From Pseudonocardia sp. HH130629-09 (GTDB lineage Bacteria > Actinomycetota > Actinomycetes > Mycobacteriales > Pseudonocardiaceae): a stretch of 64,000 nt of DNA. Below are positions 1 to 10,949 of the stretch, piece after piece. The stretch is from NCBI RefSeq assembly GCF_001294645.1, contig NZ_CP011868.1, positions 3,348,001 through 3,412,000 on the forward strand, given 5' to 3'. The notes beneath the pieces are model-generated. The model was not told the origin of the DNA. It worked only from the letters and a program-made list of their open reading frames with translations, and did no database searches. The translations under genes and the position numbers were made by a program. The first letter of the stretch is position 1; every line of letters begins with the position of its first letter.

Positions 1-2
1 GC

Positions 3-461
3 ACCATCGCCCGCAGTGACCGCGTCGACCGGGACGAGCTGCTCGAGTTCGTCCGTCCCCGGCACCACATGGTGCTGATGACCACCCGTTCCGACGGCGG
101 AGTGCAGGCCTCCCCGGTCACCGGCGGCGTCGACGACGAGGGGCGCATCGTGATCTCCACCTATCCCGAGCGCGCCAAGTCGGCCAACGTGGCGAAGGCC
201 GGCAGGGCCGCGGTCGTCGTGCTGAGCGAGGAGTTCGACGGCGCCTGGGTGCAGGTCGAGGGCGACGCCGAGCTCATCACGCTGCCCGACGCGCTCGAGC
301 CGCTGGTCGACTACTTCCGCGCCGTCTCCGGCGAGCACCCGGACTGGGACGAGTACCGCCGGGCCATGGCCGACCAGGGGAAGGCCCTGATCCGCATCAC
401 CCCGACCCGTTGGAGCCCTGTCGCCACCGGCGGCTTCCCCGCCCGGCTCGCCGACTCCTGA
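3..461 (+). CDS. PPOX-type flavin/F420-dependent oxidoreductase, 5' end outside the window
   Basis: Reads in frame from the window edge as a small split-barrel protein of the pyridoxamine-phosphate-oxidase-like fold; about 152 residues are visible. Recognisable segments are the first barrel strands (HHMVLMTTRSDGGVQASPVTG) and the strand plus helix around VISTYPERAKSANV, typical of actinobacterial PPOX class F420- or FMN-binding proteins. An internal ATG exists at 69, but the frame upstream (RDELLEFVRPRHH) already looks like family sequence, so the true start is probably before base 1. Such proteins bind FMN, F420 or heme-like ligands; substrate unknown. A stand-alone gene upstream of glgX, with no sign of co-transcription. 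Confidence 0.75.
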   Translation, partial: TIARSDRVDRDELLEFVRPRHHMVLMTTRSDGGVQASPVTGGVDDEGRIVISTYPERAKSANVAKAGRAAVVVLSEEFDGAWVQVEGDAELITLPDALEPLVDYFRAVSGEHPDWDEYRRAMADQGKALIRITPTRWSPVATGGFPARLADS

Positions 462-631
462 CCGTCCCTGGGACGATCGACCGCCCCCGTCCGCAGCAGC
501 TGCGGACGTGACGGTGATGTGGCGTGGGCCGCCGGCGGCCCCGTCCACCATGCGGCAACGGAGCCCGCCCTACACAGTGTGAGCGTGCCAGCGGCCTGCG
601 GCCGGGGGTACGCGACGAGAGGACACAGACC

Positions 632-2800
<2,169 letters not shown>

Positions 2801-2803
2801 GGC

Positions 2804-5170
2804 GTGACCCGCCTTCCGGGATCGACCTACCGGCTGCAGCTCTCGGCGGAACAGACCTTCGCCGACGCCGCCGCGCTGACCGGCTATCTGGACCGGCTGG
2901 GGGTCGGGGCGCTCTACGCCTCACCGCTGCTGGAGTCCACGGCCGGGTCCACCCACGGCTACGACGTGACCGACCCGACCCGGGTGTCGGGTGAGCGGGG
3001 CGGCGAGCAGGGGCTGCGGTCGCTGCTCGCGACGCTGCGCGAGCACGGTCTGACGATGCTGATCGACATCGTGCCCAACCACGTCGGCGTCGCGAAGCCC
3101 GCCGAGAACCCGTGGTGGTGGGACGTGCTCACGCACGGACCGTCCTCGCGCCGGGCCCGGCACTTCGACGTCGACTGGGGCGCCGGGCCGATCCTGCTCC
3201 CGGTGCTGGACGCCGACGAGGAGAAGGCCCTGGCGGAGCTGTCGGTGGTCGACGGGGAGCTGCGCTACTACGAGCACCGCTTCCCGCTCGCGCCCGGCAC
3301 CGGCGAGGGCACCCCGCAGGAGGCGCACGACCGCCAGCACTACCGGCTCGTGTCCTGGCGGCGCGGCGCCGCGGAGCTGACCTACCGGCGGTTCTTCGAC
3401 GTCAGCGACCTCGCCGCGGTCCGGGTCGAGGACCCGGAGGTCTTCGCCGACACCCACCGCACCGTCCTCGACATCGTGCGCTCCGACGACACCGTCGTCG
3501 GGCTGCGGGTGGACCACCCCGACGGCCTGTCCGACCCGGGCGGCTACGCCCGCCGGCTGCGCGCCGAGCTCGGCCCGGGCAAGTGGCTGCTGGTGGAGAA
3601 GATCCTGGGCGTCGGCGAGGAGCTGCCGATCTCCTGGCCGGTCGACGGCACCACCGGCTACGAGGCGCTGCGCGAGGTCTGCGGGGTGCTCGTCGACCCC
3701 GACGGCGCCGGGCTGCTCACCCAGTTCGCCGCCGAGCACACCGGGGAGAAGCGCTCCGCGCACGCCGTCGAGGACGACGGCCGGCACCTCGTCGTCCGGG
3801 AGATCCTGGTCGCGGAGGTGCGCCGGATCGCCGACGCCTTCCGCGCGGGCCCCGGCGCCGACTCCGGCACCACCGGGCTCGACCTCGCCGACGTCGCCGC
3901 CGAGGACCTGCACGACGCGGTCGCCGAGCTGCTGTGCGGCTTCCCGGTCTACCGCTCCTACCTCACCCCCGAGATCGCCGAGGGCCGGGCGGCCGCCGAC
4001 ACCGCGGTCGCGGTGGCCCGCACCCGTCGCCCCGACCTGGCCGCGGTGTTGGGTGCCCTGCACGCCGGGCTGGTCCGCGAGCCCGGGTCGGAGTACGCGA
4101 CCCGGCTGCAGCAGACCTCGGGGATGGTCACCGCCAAGGGTGTCGAGGACACCGCCTTCTACCGGTACAACCGGTTCGTCGCGCTGAACGAGGTCGGCGG
4201 CGACCCGGCGCGCTTCGGGGTGACGCCCGAGGAGTTCCACGCCGGGCTCGCCCGCCGCGAGGCGGGACGCTCGCGCACCATGACCTCGCTGTCCACGCAC
4301 GACACCAAGCGGTCGGAGGACGTGCGGGCCCGGCTGGCCGTGCTGTCCGAGCGTCCCGCGGACTGGGCGGCGCGGGTCCGCGAGTGGTCGGTGCGCCACC
4401 CGCTGCCCGACCGGTCGCTGGAGCTGCTGGCCTGGCAGTCGCTGGTCGGGGCGTGGCCGATCACGGCCGAGCGGCTCGCCGGCTACCTCGGCAAGGCCTC
4501 CAAGGAGGCCAAGCTGGTGACCTCGCACATCGACGCCGTCGCCGAGGTCGACGAGGCGATCGCGGCCTGGCCGGAGCAGGTACTGGCCGACGCCGAGCTC
4601 GTCGCCGAGATCGAGGCGTTCGTCGCGGAGATCGCCGAGCCCGGCTGGTCGAACTCGCTGGCCCAGAAGCTGCTGCAGATGGCCGGCCCGGGTGTGCCCG
4701 ACATCTACCAGGGCACCGAGCTGTTCGAGTACTCGCTGGTCGACCCGGACAACCGGCGCCCGGTCGACTGGGACGCCCGGCGCGCGCTCCTGGAGCGTCT
4801 CGACGCCGGCGAGCAGCCACCTGTCGACGCGACCGGTGCCGCGAAGCTGCTGGTCACCTCGGCGACGGCGCGGCTGCGGCGGTTCCGCCCCGAGCTGTTC
4901 AGCGGGTACGGCCGGGTCGACGCCCAGGGCACGGCGGCGGAGCACGCCGTCGCGTTCTCCCGTGGCGGGGGCGCGCTCGTCGCCGTCGCGACCCGGCTGC
5001 CCGAGGGCCTGGCCGGCCGCGGCGGCTGGGACGACACCCGGCTGCCGCTGCCCGGCGGGTTCGACGACTGGCACGACATGATCGCGAACCGGCCGGTGGA
5101 CGGGCCGGCGCCCGCGCTGGCCGACCTGCTCTCGCGCTACCCGGTCGCGCTGCTGGTCCGCCCGGCCTGA
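2804..5170 (+). CDS. treY: Maltooligosyltrehalose synthase
   Basis: 788 residues with GTG start. TreY isomerises the reducing-end alpha-1,4 bond of a maltodextrin into the alpha,alpha-1,1 bond of maltooligosyltrehalose in the cytoplasm. N-terminus PGSTYRLQL is typical of TreY. Catalytic segments: DIVPNHVG (about residue 88), GLRVDHPDG (about 233, nucleophile Asp), LLVEKILG (about 263, acid Glu) and STHDTKRSEDVRARL (about 496, transition-state Asp). Starts 3 bases after glgX, hence translationally linked; treZ follows after one gene on the opposite strand. Length and motifs are complete. Confidence 0.95.
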   Translation: MTRLPGSTYRLQLSAEQTFADAAALTGYLDRLGVGALYASPLLESTAGSTHGYDVTDPTRVSGERGGEQGLRSLLATLREHGLTMLIDIVPNHVGVAKPAENPWWWDVLTHGPSSRRARHFDVDWGAGPILLPVLDADEEKALAELSVVDGELRYYEHRFPLAPGTGEGTPQEAHDRQHYRLVSWRRGAAELTYRRFFDVSDLAAVRVEDPEVFADTHRTVLDIVRSDDTVVGLRVDHPDGLSDPGGYARRLRAELGPGKWLLVEKILGVGEELPISWPVDGTTGYEALREVCGVLVDPDGAGLLTQFAAEHTGEKRSAHAVEDDGRHLVVREILVAEVRRIADAFRAGPGADSGTTGLDLADVAAEDLHDAVAELLCGFPVYRSYLTPEIAEGRAAADTAVAVARTRRPDLAAVLGALHAGLVREPGSEYATRLQQTSGMVTAKGVEDTAFYRYNRFVALNEVGGDPARFGVTPEEFHAGLARREAGRSRTMTSLSTHDTKRSEDVRARLAVLSERPADWAARVREWSVRHPLPDRSLELLAWQSLVGAWPITAERLAGYLGKASKEAKLVTSHIDAVAEVDEAIAAWPEQVLADAELVAEIEAFVAEIAEPGWSNSLAQKLLQMAGPGVPDIYQGTELFEYSLVDPDNRRPVDWDARRALLERLDAGEQPPVDATGAAKLLVTSATARLRRFRPELFSGYGRVDAQGTAAEHAVAFSRGGGALVAVATRLPEGLAGRGGWDDTRLPLPGGFDDWHDMIANRPVDGPAPALADLLSRYPVALLVRPA

Positions 5171-5181
5171 GCCACGGCCAC

Positions 5182-5214
5182 CGTGCCCCGGCCGCCGTCG
5201 GCGACCGGGGCACG
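5182..5214. terminator. Hairpin between convergent treY and DUF5709 gene
   Basis: A perfect 10-bp inverted repeat (CGTGCCCCGG at 5182-5191 and its complement at 5205-5214) with a 13-base loop lies in the 58-bp gap between two convergent genes. No T tract follows on either strand, which is usual for actinobacterial hairpin terminators. Inferred to work in both directions. Confidence 0.6.
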
Positions 5215-5228
5215 CGTGCGTCCGGGAC

Positions 5229-5741
5229 TCAGGGCTCGTCGACGAGGTGCACCGCGGCCTCCTCGGCCGAGGCGCCCGCACCGTCGATGCCGGCGTCGCC
5301 CGCCACCAGGTCCTTCTCCCCACCGTCGCTGCCGTCGAAGCTCGCGTCGTCGATGGTGAGGCGCCCGGCGCGGCGGTCGCCGACCTCGTCGTCGGCGAGC
5401 AGCTCGCCGTCGGTGCCCGGGGCGTCGCCGAGCAGCCCACCGGTGGCGTCGTCGACGTCGGAGAAGTCCTCGCGGGAGTCCGGGTCCCCGACCACACCGG
5501 CGGCGCGGGCGTCGTCGCGGTCCTCCGCGTCGGCCGTCGCCTCGAGCTCGGCGGCCCAGGTGTCCGGCTCCTCGTCGGCGAGGCGCTCGTCGAGGGTCTC
5601 GTCGTCACGGTCGTTCCAGGGCCGCTCGGGCGGCGAGTACCCCTCGTCGAGCACGTCGGTCACGCCGCCGTACTCCAGGGTGTCCTCGGGCTGGAGCTGC
5701 GCGTCCTGGTCGAGGTCGTCGCCTCCGTCGGGGTCGCTCAT
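5229..5741 (-). CDS. DUF5709 family acidic protein
   Basis: 170 residues, strongly acidic and rich in Asp, Glu and Gly with few hydrophobic segments; no membrane helix or signal peptide. The central VLDEGYSPPERP block, followed by DDETLDERLADEEPD, is the hallmark of the actinobacterial DUF5709 family, whose function is unknown. The ATG at 5741 is preceded by TAGGCT and six bases, fitting a leaderless transcript. It stands on the opposite strand between treY and treZ and so splits the trehalose genes; no functional link is shown by the sequence. Confidence 0.8.
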   Translation of the reverse strand: MSDPDGGDDLDQDAQLQPEDTLEYGGVTDVLDEGYSPPERPWNDRDDETLDERLADEEPDTWAAELEATADAEDRDDARAAGVVGDPDSREDFSDVDDATGGLLGDAPGTDGELLADDEVGDRRAGRLTIDDASFDGSDGGEKDLVAGDAGIDGAGASAEEAAVHLVDEP

Positions 5742-5747
5742 CAGGGC

Positions 5748-5753
5748 AGCCTA
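5748..5753 (-). promoter_or_regulatory. -10 box of DUF5709 gene
   Basis: On the minus strand TAGGCT is followed by six bases and the ATG at 5741, the spacing expected when transcription starts at or next to the start codon. It matches the TANNNT -10 form seen at many genes of this window. Confidence 0.6.
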
Positions 5754-5824
5754 GCGGCGCGTGACCCGGCCCACCCCCCGCCGGGCGCGCGCCGACCCCA
5801 CCGGGTGCGGAAGGATCGGCCCCC

Positions 5825-7570
5825 GTGACGGAGTTCGCCGTATGGGCCCCCGACAGGAACCGCGTCAGCGTGCTGGTGGGCGAGCGGCGCATCGCGCTCG
5901 ATCCCTCCCCGGGGGGCTGGTGGCGCATCGAGGCGCCCGACCACGGGCACGGGACCGACTACGCGTTCCTGCTCGACGACGACGCCACGCCGCTGCCCGA
6001 CCCCCGGTCCACCTGGCAGCCGAAGGGAGTGCACGAGCGCTCCCGCGTCTACGAGCACGACGCGTTCTGGTGGACCGACGAGAACTGGACGGGCCGTGCG
6101 CTGGCCGGGTCGGTGCTCTACGAGTGCCACATCGGCACCTTCACCGACGGCGGGACGTTCGACTCCGCGATCGACCGGCTCGACCACCTGGTCTCGCTCG
6201 GGATCGACCTGGTCGAGGTGCTGCCGGTCAACGCCGTCGACGGGCCGGTGAACTGGGGCTACGACGGCGTCGGCTGGTACGCCGTCACCGAGAACTACGG
6301 CGGGCCGGACGCGTTCAAGCGCTTCGTCGAGGCCTGCCACGCCCGCGGCCTGGGCGTGGTCCTCGACGTCGTCTACAACCACCTCGGCCCGTCCGGGGCC
6401 TACCTGGACCGGTTCGGCCCGTACTTCGCCGGCTCCAACATCTGGGGCCCGTCGCTGAACCTCGACGGGGCGGGCTCCGACGAGGTCCGCCGCTACATGA
6501 TCGAGAACGCGCTGATGTGGCTGCGCGACTTCCACGTCGACGGGCTGCGGATCGACGCCGTGCACGCGCTGCGCGACACCCGGGCCCAGCACGTGCTGGA
6601 GCAGCTCGCCGTCGAGGTGACCGCGCTGGAGGCGCACGTCGGCCGCCCGCTGTCGCTGATCGCCGAGTCCGACCTCAACGACCCGCGGATGATCACCGCC
6701 CGGGAGGGCGGTGGCTACGGCCTCGACGCCCAGTGGGCCGACGACGTCCACCACTGCCTGCACACGGTGCTCACCGGCGAGGGCCAGGGCTACTACGGCG
6801 ACTTCGCCGAGGCGGGCCTGGACGGGCTCGCACACGTGCTCACCCGCGGGTTCCTGCACGAGGGCACCTGGTCGTCGTTCCGCAGGCGTAGCCACGGCGC
6901 CCCGATCGACACCGCCCGGATCCCGGGTTCGCGGCTGGTCACCTACCTGCAGAACCACGACCAGATCGGCAACCGTGCCACCGGCGACCGGCTCACCCAC
7001 ACGCTGTCACCCGGCCTGCTGGCCTGCGGGGCGGCGCTGCTGTTCACCTCCGGGTTCACCCCGATGCTGTTCATGGGCGAGGAGTGGGGCGCGCGGACGC
7101 CATGGCAGTTCTTCTCCCGCTTCGGCGACCCGGCCCTGCAGAAGGCCGTCCGCGACGGCCGGCGCGCCGAGTTCGCCGACCACGGCTGGGACGACGCCGC
7201 CGAGGTGCCCGACCCGAACGCCGAGTCGACCTTCATCGACTCCCGGCTGGACTGGTCCGAGCCCGAGCAGGAGCCGCACGCGACCCTGCTGCGGATGCAC
7301 CGCGAGCTCATCGCACTGCGCCGGGCGTGGCCGGAGCTGTCCGACCCGTGGCTGGACCGGGTCGGCGTCGACGTCCACGAGCAGGCGCGCACCCTCGTCG
7401 TCGTCCGCGGGCGGATGCGGGTGGTGGTCAACCTCGGGCCGGAGCCGGTGACGCTGTCGCTCGGGTCGGAGATCACCCGGATCCTGCTGGCCTCCGAGCC
7501 GACGACCAGTGACGGCTCCTCGTTCACCGTTCCGGCGGAGGCCTTCGCCATCTGCCGCGTGGCGGAGTAG
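5825..7570 (+). CDS. treZ: Malto-oligosyltrehalose trehalohydrolase
   Basis: 581 residues, GTG start. TreZ cleaves the alpha-1,4 bond next to the trehalose end of maltooligosyltrehalose, releasing free trehalose. Starts FAVWAPDRNRVSV (CBM48-like domain) and continues as a GH13 barrel: DVVYNHLG near residue 181, GLRIDAVHA near 240 (nucleophile), IAESDLNDPR near 280 (acid Glu) and QNHDQIGNR near 378. Complete length. It completes the GlgX-TreY-TreZ route but has its own start region because the DUF5709 gene intervenes. A four-gene sugar-type ABC importer follows 148 bp downstream. Confidence 0.95.
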   Translation: MTEFAVWAPDRNRVSVLVGERRIALDPSPGGWWRIEAPDHGHGTDYAFLLDDDATPLPDPRSTWQPKGVHERSRVYEHDAFWWTDENWTGRALAGSVLYECHIGTFTDGGTFDSAIDRLDHLVSLGIDLVEVLPVNAVDGPVNWGYDGVGWYAVTENYGGPDAFKRFVEACHARGLGVVLDVVYNHLGPSGAYLDRFGPYFAGSNIWGPSLNLDGAGSDEVRRYMIENALMWLRDFHVDGLRIDAVHALRDTRAQHVLEQLAVEVTALEAHVGRPLSLIAESDLNDPRMITAREGGGYGLDAQWADDVHHCLHTVLTGEGQGYYGDFAEAGLDGLAHVLTRGFLHEGTWSSFRRRSHGAPIDTARIPGSRLVTYLQNHDQIGNRATGDRLTHTLSPGLLACGAALLFTSGFTPMLFMGEEWGARTPWQFFSRFGDPALQKAVRDGRRAEFADHGWDDAAEVPDPNAESTFIDSRLDWSEPEQEPHATLLRMHRELIALRRAWPELSDPWLDRVGVDVHEQARTLVVVRGRMRVVVNLGPEPVTLSLGSEITRILLASEPTTSDGSSFTVPAEAFAICRVAE

Positions 7571-7718
7571 CGATCCCCTGTCGCGTCACCCGTACGAGTA
7601 CTGCCGTTCACCTGTTCGCCGGACACGTGACACAGCCGGGCCACACGAGACTGCGAGGGTCTGCGAGGTCGCCGACGGTGCGGCCCCGCGTTCGCCCCTG
7701 CGACAGACGTGAGGTCAC

Positions 7719-8681
7719 GTGACGTCCACTCCCACCCGGGCCGCCCCGGCGTCGACGGCGCCGGGTACGACCCCGCAGCCCCCGCCACGGCGACGGCGGC
7801 GCTTCACCGCCCGGGACCGGCACGACTTCTGGGTGTTCCTCGCCCTGGTGCTCCCCAACGCCGCCCTGATCATCGTCTTCGCCTACCGGCCGGTGATCGA
7901 GAACGTCCGGTACTCGCTGCTGAACTGGACCCTCGGCTCGCCGTCGGCCACGTTCGTCGGCCTCGACAACTACGTCACGTTCCTCAGCTCGCCGTCGTCG
8001 GCGGGGATCCTGTGGACGACGCTGGTGTTCACCGTGGTCACGGTCGGCGGCTCGATGGTGCTGGGCCTGCTGATCGCACTGGCACTCAACCGGCGGGTGC
8101 CCGGCACCGGCGTGGCCAGGGCGGCGGTGTTCTCCCCGTACGTGCTGTCGGGGGTCGGCGTCGGGCTCGTGTGGCTGTTCGTGTTCGACCCGTCGATCGG
8201 GGTGCTCGGCGCGGTCGTCCGCACCGTCGGCGGGACCGCCCCGGACTTCTTCAACGACCCGACGATGTCGCTGGCGATGATCTGCATCGTCTACGTCTGG
8301 AAGAACATGGGCTACGCCGCGGTGATCTACCTGGCGGGTCTGCAGTCGATCCCGAGGGACCTGCTGGAGGCGTCCGCCCTGGACGGGGCGTCCACGACTC
8401 GGACGTTCTTCCGGGTGGTGCTGCCGCTGCTGTCGCCGGTCACCTTCTTCCTGGTCGTGACGAGCGTGCTGAACTCGCTTCAGGCCTTCGACCTCATCCG
8501 GATCATGACCCCGCTCGGGCAGGGCACGACGACCCTGATCTACGAGGCCTATCTGCAGGCGTTCGGGGCGAGCAACCGGGCGGGCTACTCCGCGGCGGTG
8601 TCGACGGTCCTGTTCGCGCTGCTGGTGGTGTTCACCCTGGTCCAGCTGCGGTGGATGGAACGGCGGGTGCACTACGCATGA
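7719..8681 (+). CDS. Sugar-type ABC transporter permease (MalF/UgpA family)
   Basis: 320 residues, GTG start. One of two membrane subunits of a CUT1-type importer. After a Thr/Pro/Arg-rich N-terminus there are about six hydrophobic segments, beginning FWVFLALVLPNAALIIVFAY. The ATPase-contacting EAA loop is LLEASALDGASTTRTFFRVV near residue 215. The stop overlaps the ATG of the second permease (ATGA). The perfect palindrome GTCACGTGAC at 7714-7723 covers its start codon. The substrate cannot be read from sequence: best family guess is a glycerol-3-phosphate/oligosaccharide (Ugp-like) system, and the neighbouring trehalose genes make an alpha-glucoside possible. Confidence 0.85.
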   Translation: MTSTPTRAAPASTAPGTTPQPPPRRRRRFTARDRHDFWVFLALVLPNAALIIVFAYRPVIENVRYSLLNWTLGSPSATFVGLDNYVTFLSSPSSAGILWTTLVFTVVTVGGSMVLGLLIALALNRRVPGTGVARAAVFSPYVLSGVGVGLVWLFVFDPSIGVLGAVVRTVGGTAPDFFNDPTMSLAMICIVYVWKNMGYAAVIYLAGLQSIPRDLLEASALDGASTTRTFFRVVLPLLSPVTFFLVVTSVLNSLQAFDLIRIMTPLGQGTTTLIYEAYLQAFGASNRAGYSAAVSTVLFALLVVFTLVQLRWMERRVHYA

Positions 8682-9550
8682 CCACCACCCCCGTCCCGCA
8701 GCGCTCCCGCGCACTCACCCCGCGGGCCCTGTTCGAGGTCGTGACCAGCGCCTACGTTCCGCTGCTGGTGGCCGTGCTGGTCGTGCTGTTCCCGCTGCTG
8801 TGGATGACGCTGTCGTCGTTCAAGCCGCTGACCGAGATCATCACTCAGACCCCGGCGCTGCTGCCGTCCGCGCCGACGACGGAGAACTACGCCACCGTCG
8901 CCGAGCGCCTTCCGTTCGGCCGGGTGTTCCTCAACTCGGTGCTGGTCACCGTGGTCGGTGCCGTGCTCAAGGTGGCGCTGGCCGTGTTCACCGCCTACGG
9001 GCTGGTGTTCGTCCGGTTCCCGTTCAAGAACTGGATCTTCGCCGGGCTGCTGGTGACTCTGATGGTGCCGCCGCAGGTGGCGCTGCTGCCCAACTACACG
9101 CTCATCACCGCGCTCGGCGGCGCGGACACGTACTGGGGCATCATCCTGCCCGGTCTCGGGACGGCGTTCGGCACGTTCCTGCTGCGCCAGCACTTCCGCA
9201 CGCTCCCGCCGAGCCTGCTGGAGGCCGCGGAGCTCGACGGTGCCGGGCACTGGCGCCGGCTCACCCGGGTGGTGCTGCCGGTGTCCGCACCGACCGTCGC
9301 CACCGTCGCGCTGATCACCATCGTCTACGAGTGGAACGACTACCTGTGGCCGCTGGTCATCGTCTCCGATCCGCAGATGATGACCCTGCCCGTAGGGCTC
9401 ACCCTGCTGGCCAACGTGGACAACCGGGCGGCCGCCTACGGCCAGCTCATGGCCGGCTCGGTCGCCGTGATCGTGCCCGTCCTCATCGTCTTCATCGCGC
9501 TGCAGCGCCACATCATCGCCGGCCTCACCCAGGGCGCGGTCAAGGACTGA
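8678..9550 (+). CDS. Sugar-type ABC transporter permease (MalG/UgpE family)
   Basis: 290 residues. The ATG at 8678 overlaps the stop of the first permease by 4 bases, which fixes the start; the same frame stays open back to 7709 but that stretch is the shadow of the upstream gene. Six hydrophobic helices, EAA loop LLEAAELDGAGHWRRLTRVV near residue 185, and a C-terminus HIIAGLTQGAVKD that is close to the usual IVAGLTAGAVKG of UgpE/MalG proteins. Partner of the preceding permease. Confidence 0.87.
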   Translation: MTTTPVPQRSRALTPRALFEVVTSAYVPLLVAVLVVLFPLLWMTLSSFKPLTEIITQTPALLPSAPTTENYATVAERLPFGRVFLNSVLVTVVGAVLKVALAVFTAYGLVFVRFPFKNWIFAGLLVTLMVPPQVALLPNYTLITALGGADTYWGIILPGLGTAFGTFLLRQHFRTLPPSLLEAAELDGAGHWRRLTRVVLPVSAPTVATVALITIVYEWNDYLWPLVIVSDPQMMTLPVGLTLLANVDNRAAAYGQLMAGSVAVIVPVLIVFIALQRHIIAGLTQGAVKD

Positions 9551-9596
9551 CCGCGGCCGTCACCCGGTCCCGCTCCTCCCGAAAGGACGCCACCCC

Positions 9597-10934
9597 ATGA
9601 TCCCGTCGCTCGACCGTCGCGGATTCCTCAAGGTCGCCGGCATCGCCGGTGCCGCCGCGGCGCTGGCCGCCTGCGGTGGACCGTCCACCAGCGGCGGCGG
9701 CCCCGCCGACGTGCCGGAGATCGACTACGCCGGTGTGCAGCCGGCGAGGGAGGTCACCTGGTGGACGAACAACCCCGGTGGCTCCGAGACGGTGTCGCGG
9801 CAGATCATCGCCGCCTACCAGCAGGCCACCCCGGGCACGACGGTGAGCCTGGTGACCGCGGGCGCGAACTACGAGGAGATCGCGCAGCGCTTCCAGACCG
9901 CGCAGGCCGGCGGCGGCTCGCAGCTGCCCGACCTCGTCGTCCTGTCCGACGTGTGGTGGTTCCGCTACTACATGCAGCGCTCCATCGTGCCGATGGACCC
10001 GCTGATCGCCGCGACGGGCATCGACACCGCCGACTACCGGCAGCAGCTGATCGAGGACTACCGCTACGACGGCAAGCTCTGGGCCCTGCCCTGGGCGCGT
10101 TCGACGCCGATCTTCTACTACAACAAGGCGCACTGGCAGAAGGCCGGCCTGCCCGACCGCGCGCCCGCGACCTGGGCCGAGATGGCCGAGTGGGGGCCGA
10201 GGCTGCAGGCCGCGGGCACCGGCGCGCAGAAGGCGTACCAGCTCCCCGCCCTGGCCGACTACGCCGGCTGGTCGTTCCAGAACAACCTCTGGGGCGAGGG
10301 CGGTGCCTGGTCGAACGAGTGGGACGTCACCTGCGACTCCCCCGAGGCCGTCCGGGCGATCTCGGCCCTGCAGAACGCGGTGACCTCGGGCTGGGCGGGC
10401 GTCGCCGCGACCGACGGCACCACCGACCTGGGTGCCGGGGCGGTGTCGGCGACGGTCGGGTCCACCGGTTCGCTGGTCACCGTGCTCGACGCCGCGCGGT
10501 TCGACGTCGGCGCCGGGTTCCTGCCGGCGGGCCCGGTCGCCGGTCCGGTCTGCCCGACCGGGGGCGCCGGCCTCGGCATCCCGGCCGGGATCCCCCCGGA
10601 GCGCCAGCTCGCCGCCGCGAACTTCGCGAAGTTCCTGACCAGCCCGGAGAACACCGTGCTGTTGTCCCAGGCCACCGGCTACCTGCCGCTCCGGACCTCG
10701 GCGGACACCGGTCCGCTTCTCGCCGAGACCCCGCTGCGCGAGGTCGCCCTCGACCAGCTCGACCGCACCCGCACCCAGGACCGGGCACGCGCGTTCCTCC
10801 CGGGCGCCGACCAGGAGATCGCGCGGGCCTGTGCCAACATCCTCAACCAGCGGGCCGACGTGCAGAGCGAGCTGACCACGCTCAGGGGCACGTTGAACGG
10901 CATCTTCGACACCGACGTGAAGCCCAACATCTGA
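9597..10934 (+). CDS. ABC transporter extracellular substrate-binding lipoprotein (UgpB-like)
   Basis: 445 residues. The N-terminus LDRRGFLKVAGIAGAAAA followed by LAAC carries a twin-arginine motif and a lipobox, so it is predicted to be exported folded by Tat and anchored by its Cys. The body is a family-1 solute-binding protein: VTWWTNNPGGSET, then LPDLVVLSDVWWFRYY and WALPWARSTPIFYYNK. A GAAAGGA ribosome site sits nine bases before the ATG. It lies between the permeases and the ATPase gene, completing the importer. Family similarity to UgpB is moderate; ligand unknown. Confidence 0.88.
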   Translation: MIPSLDRRGFLKVAGIAGAAAALAACGGPSTSGGGPADVPEIDYAGVQPAREVTWWTNNPGGSETVSRQIIAAYQQATPGTTVSLVTAGANYEEIAQRFQTAQAGGGSQLPDLVVLSDVWWFRYYMQRSIVPMDPLIAATGIDTADYRQQLIEDYRYDGKLWALPWARSTPIFYYNKAHWQKAGLPDRAPATWAEMAEWGPRLQAAGTGAQKAYQLPALADYAGWSFQNNLWGEGGAWSNEWDVTCDSPEAVRAISALQNAVTSGWAGVAATDGTTDLGAGAVSATVGSTGSLVTVLDAARFDVGAGFLPAGPVAGPVCPTGGAGLGIPAGIPPERQLAAANFAKFLTSPENTVLLSQATGYLPLRTSADTGPLLAETPLREVALDQLDRTRTQDRARAFLPGADQEIARACANILNQRADVQSELTTLRGTLNGIFDTDVKPNI

Positions 10935-10949
10935 TGGCGGGACGCTGAC

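Noticed and set aside
7709..8677. Fusion of both permease frames into one 613-codon protein
   Set aside because: The first third is low-complexity Arg/Pro sequence in the wrong frame of the first permease; the true second permease starts at the ATGA overlap at 8678.
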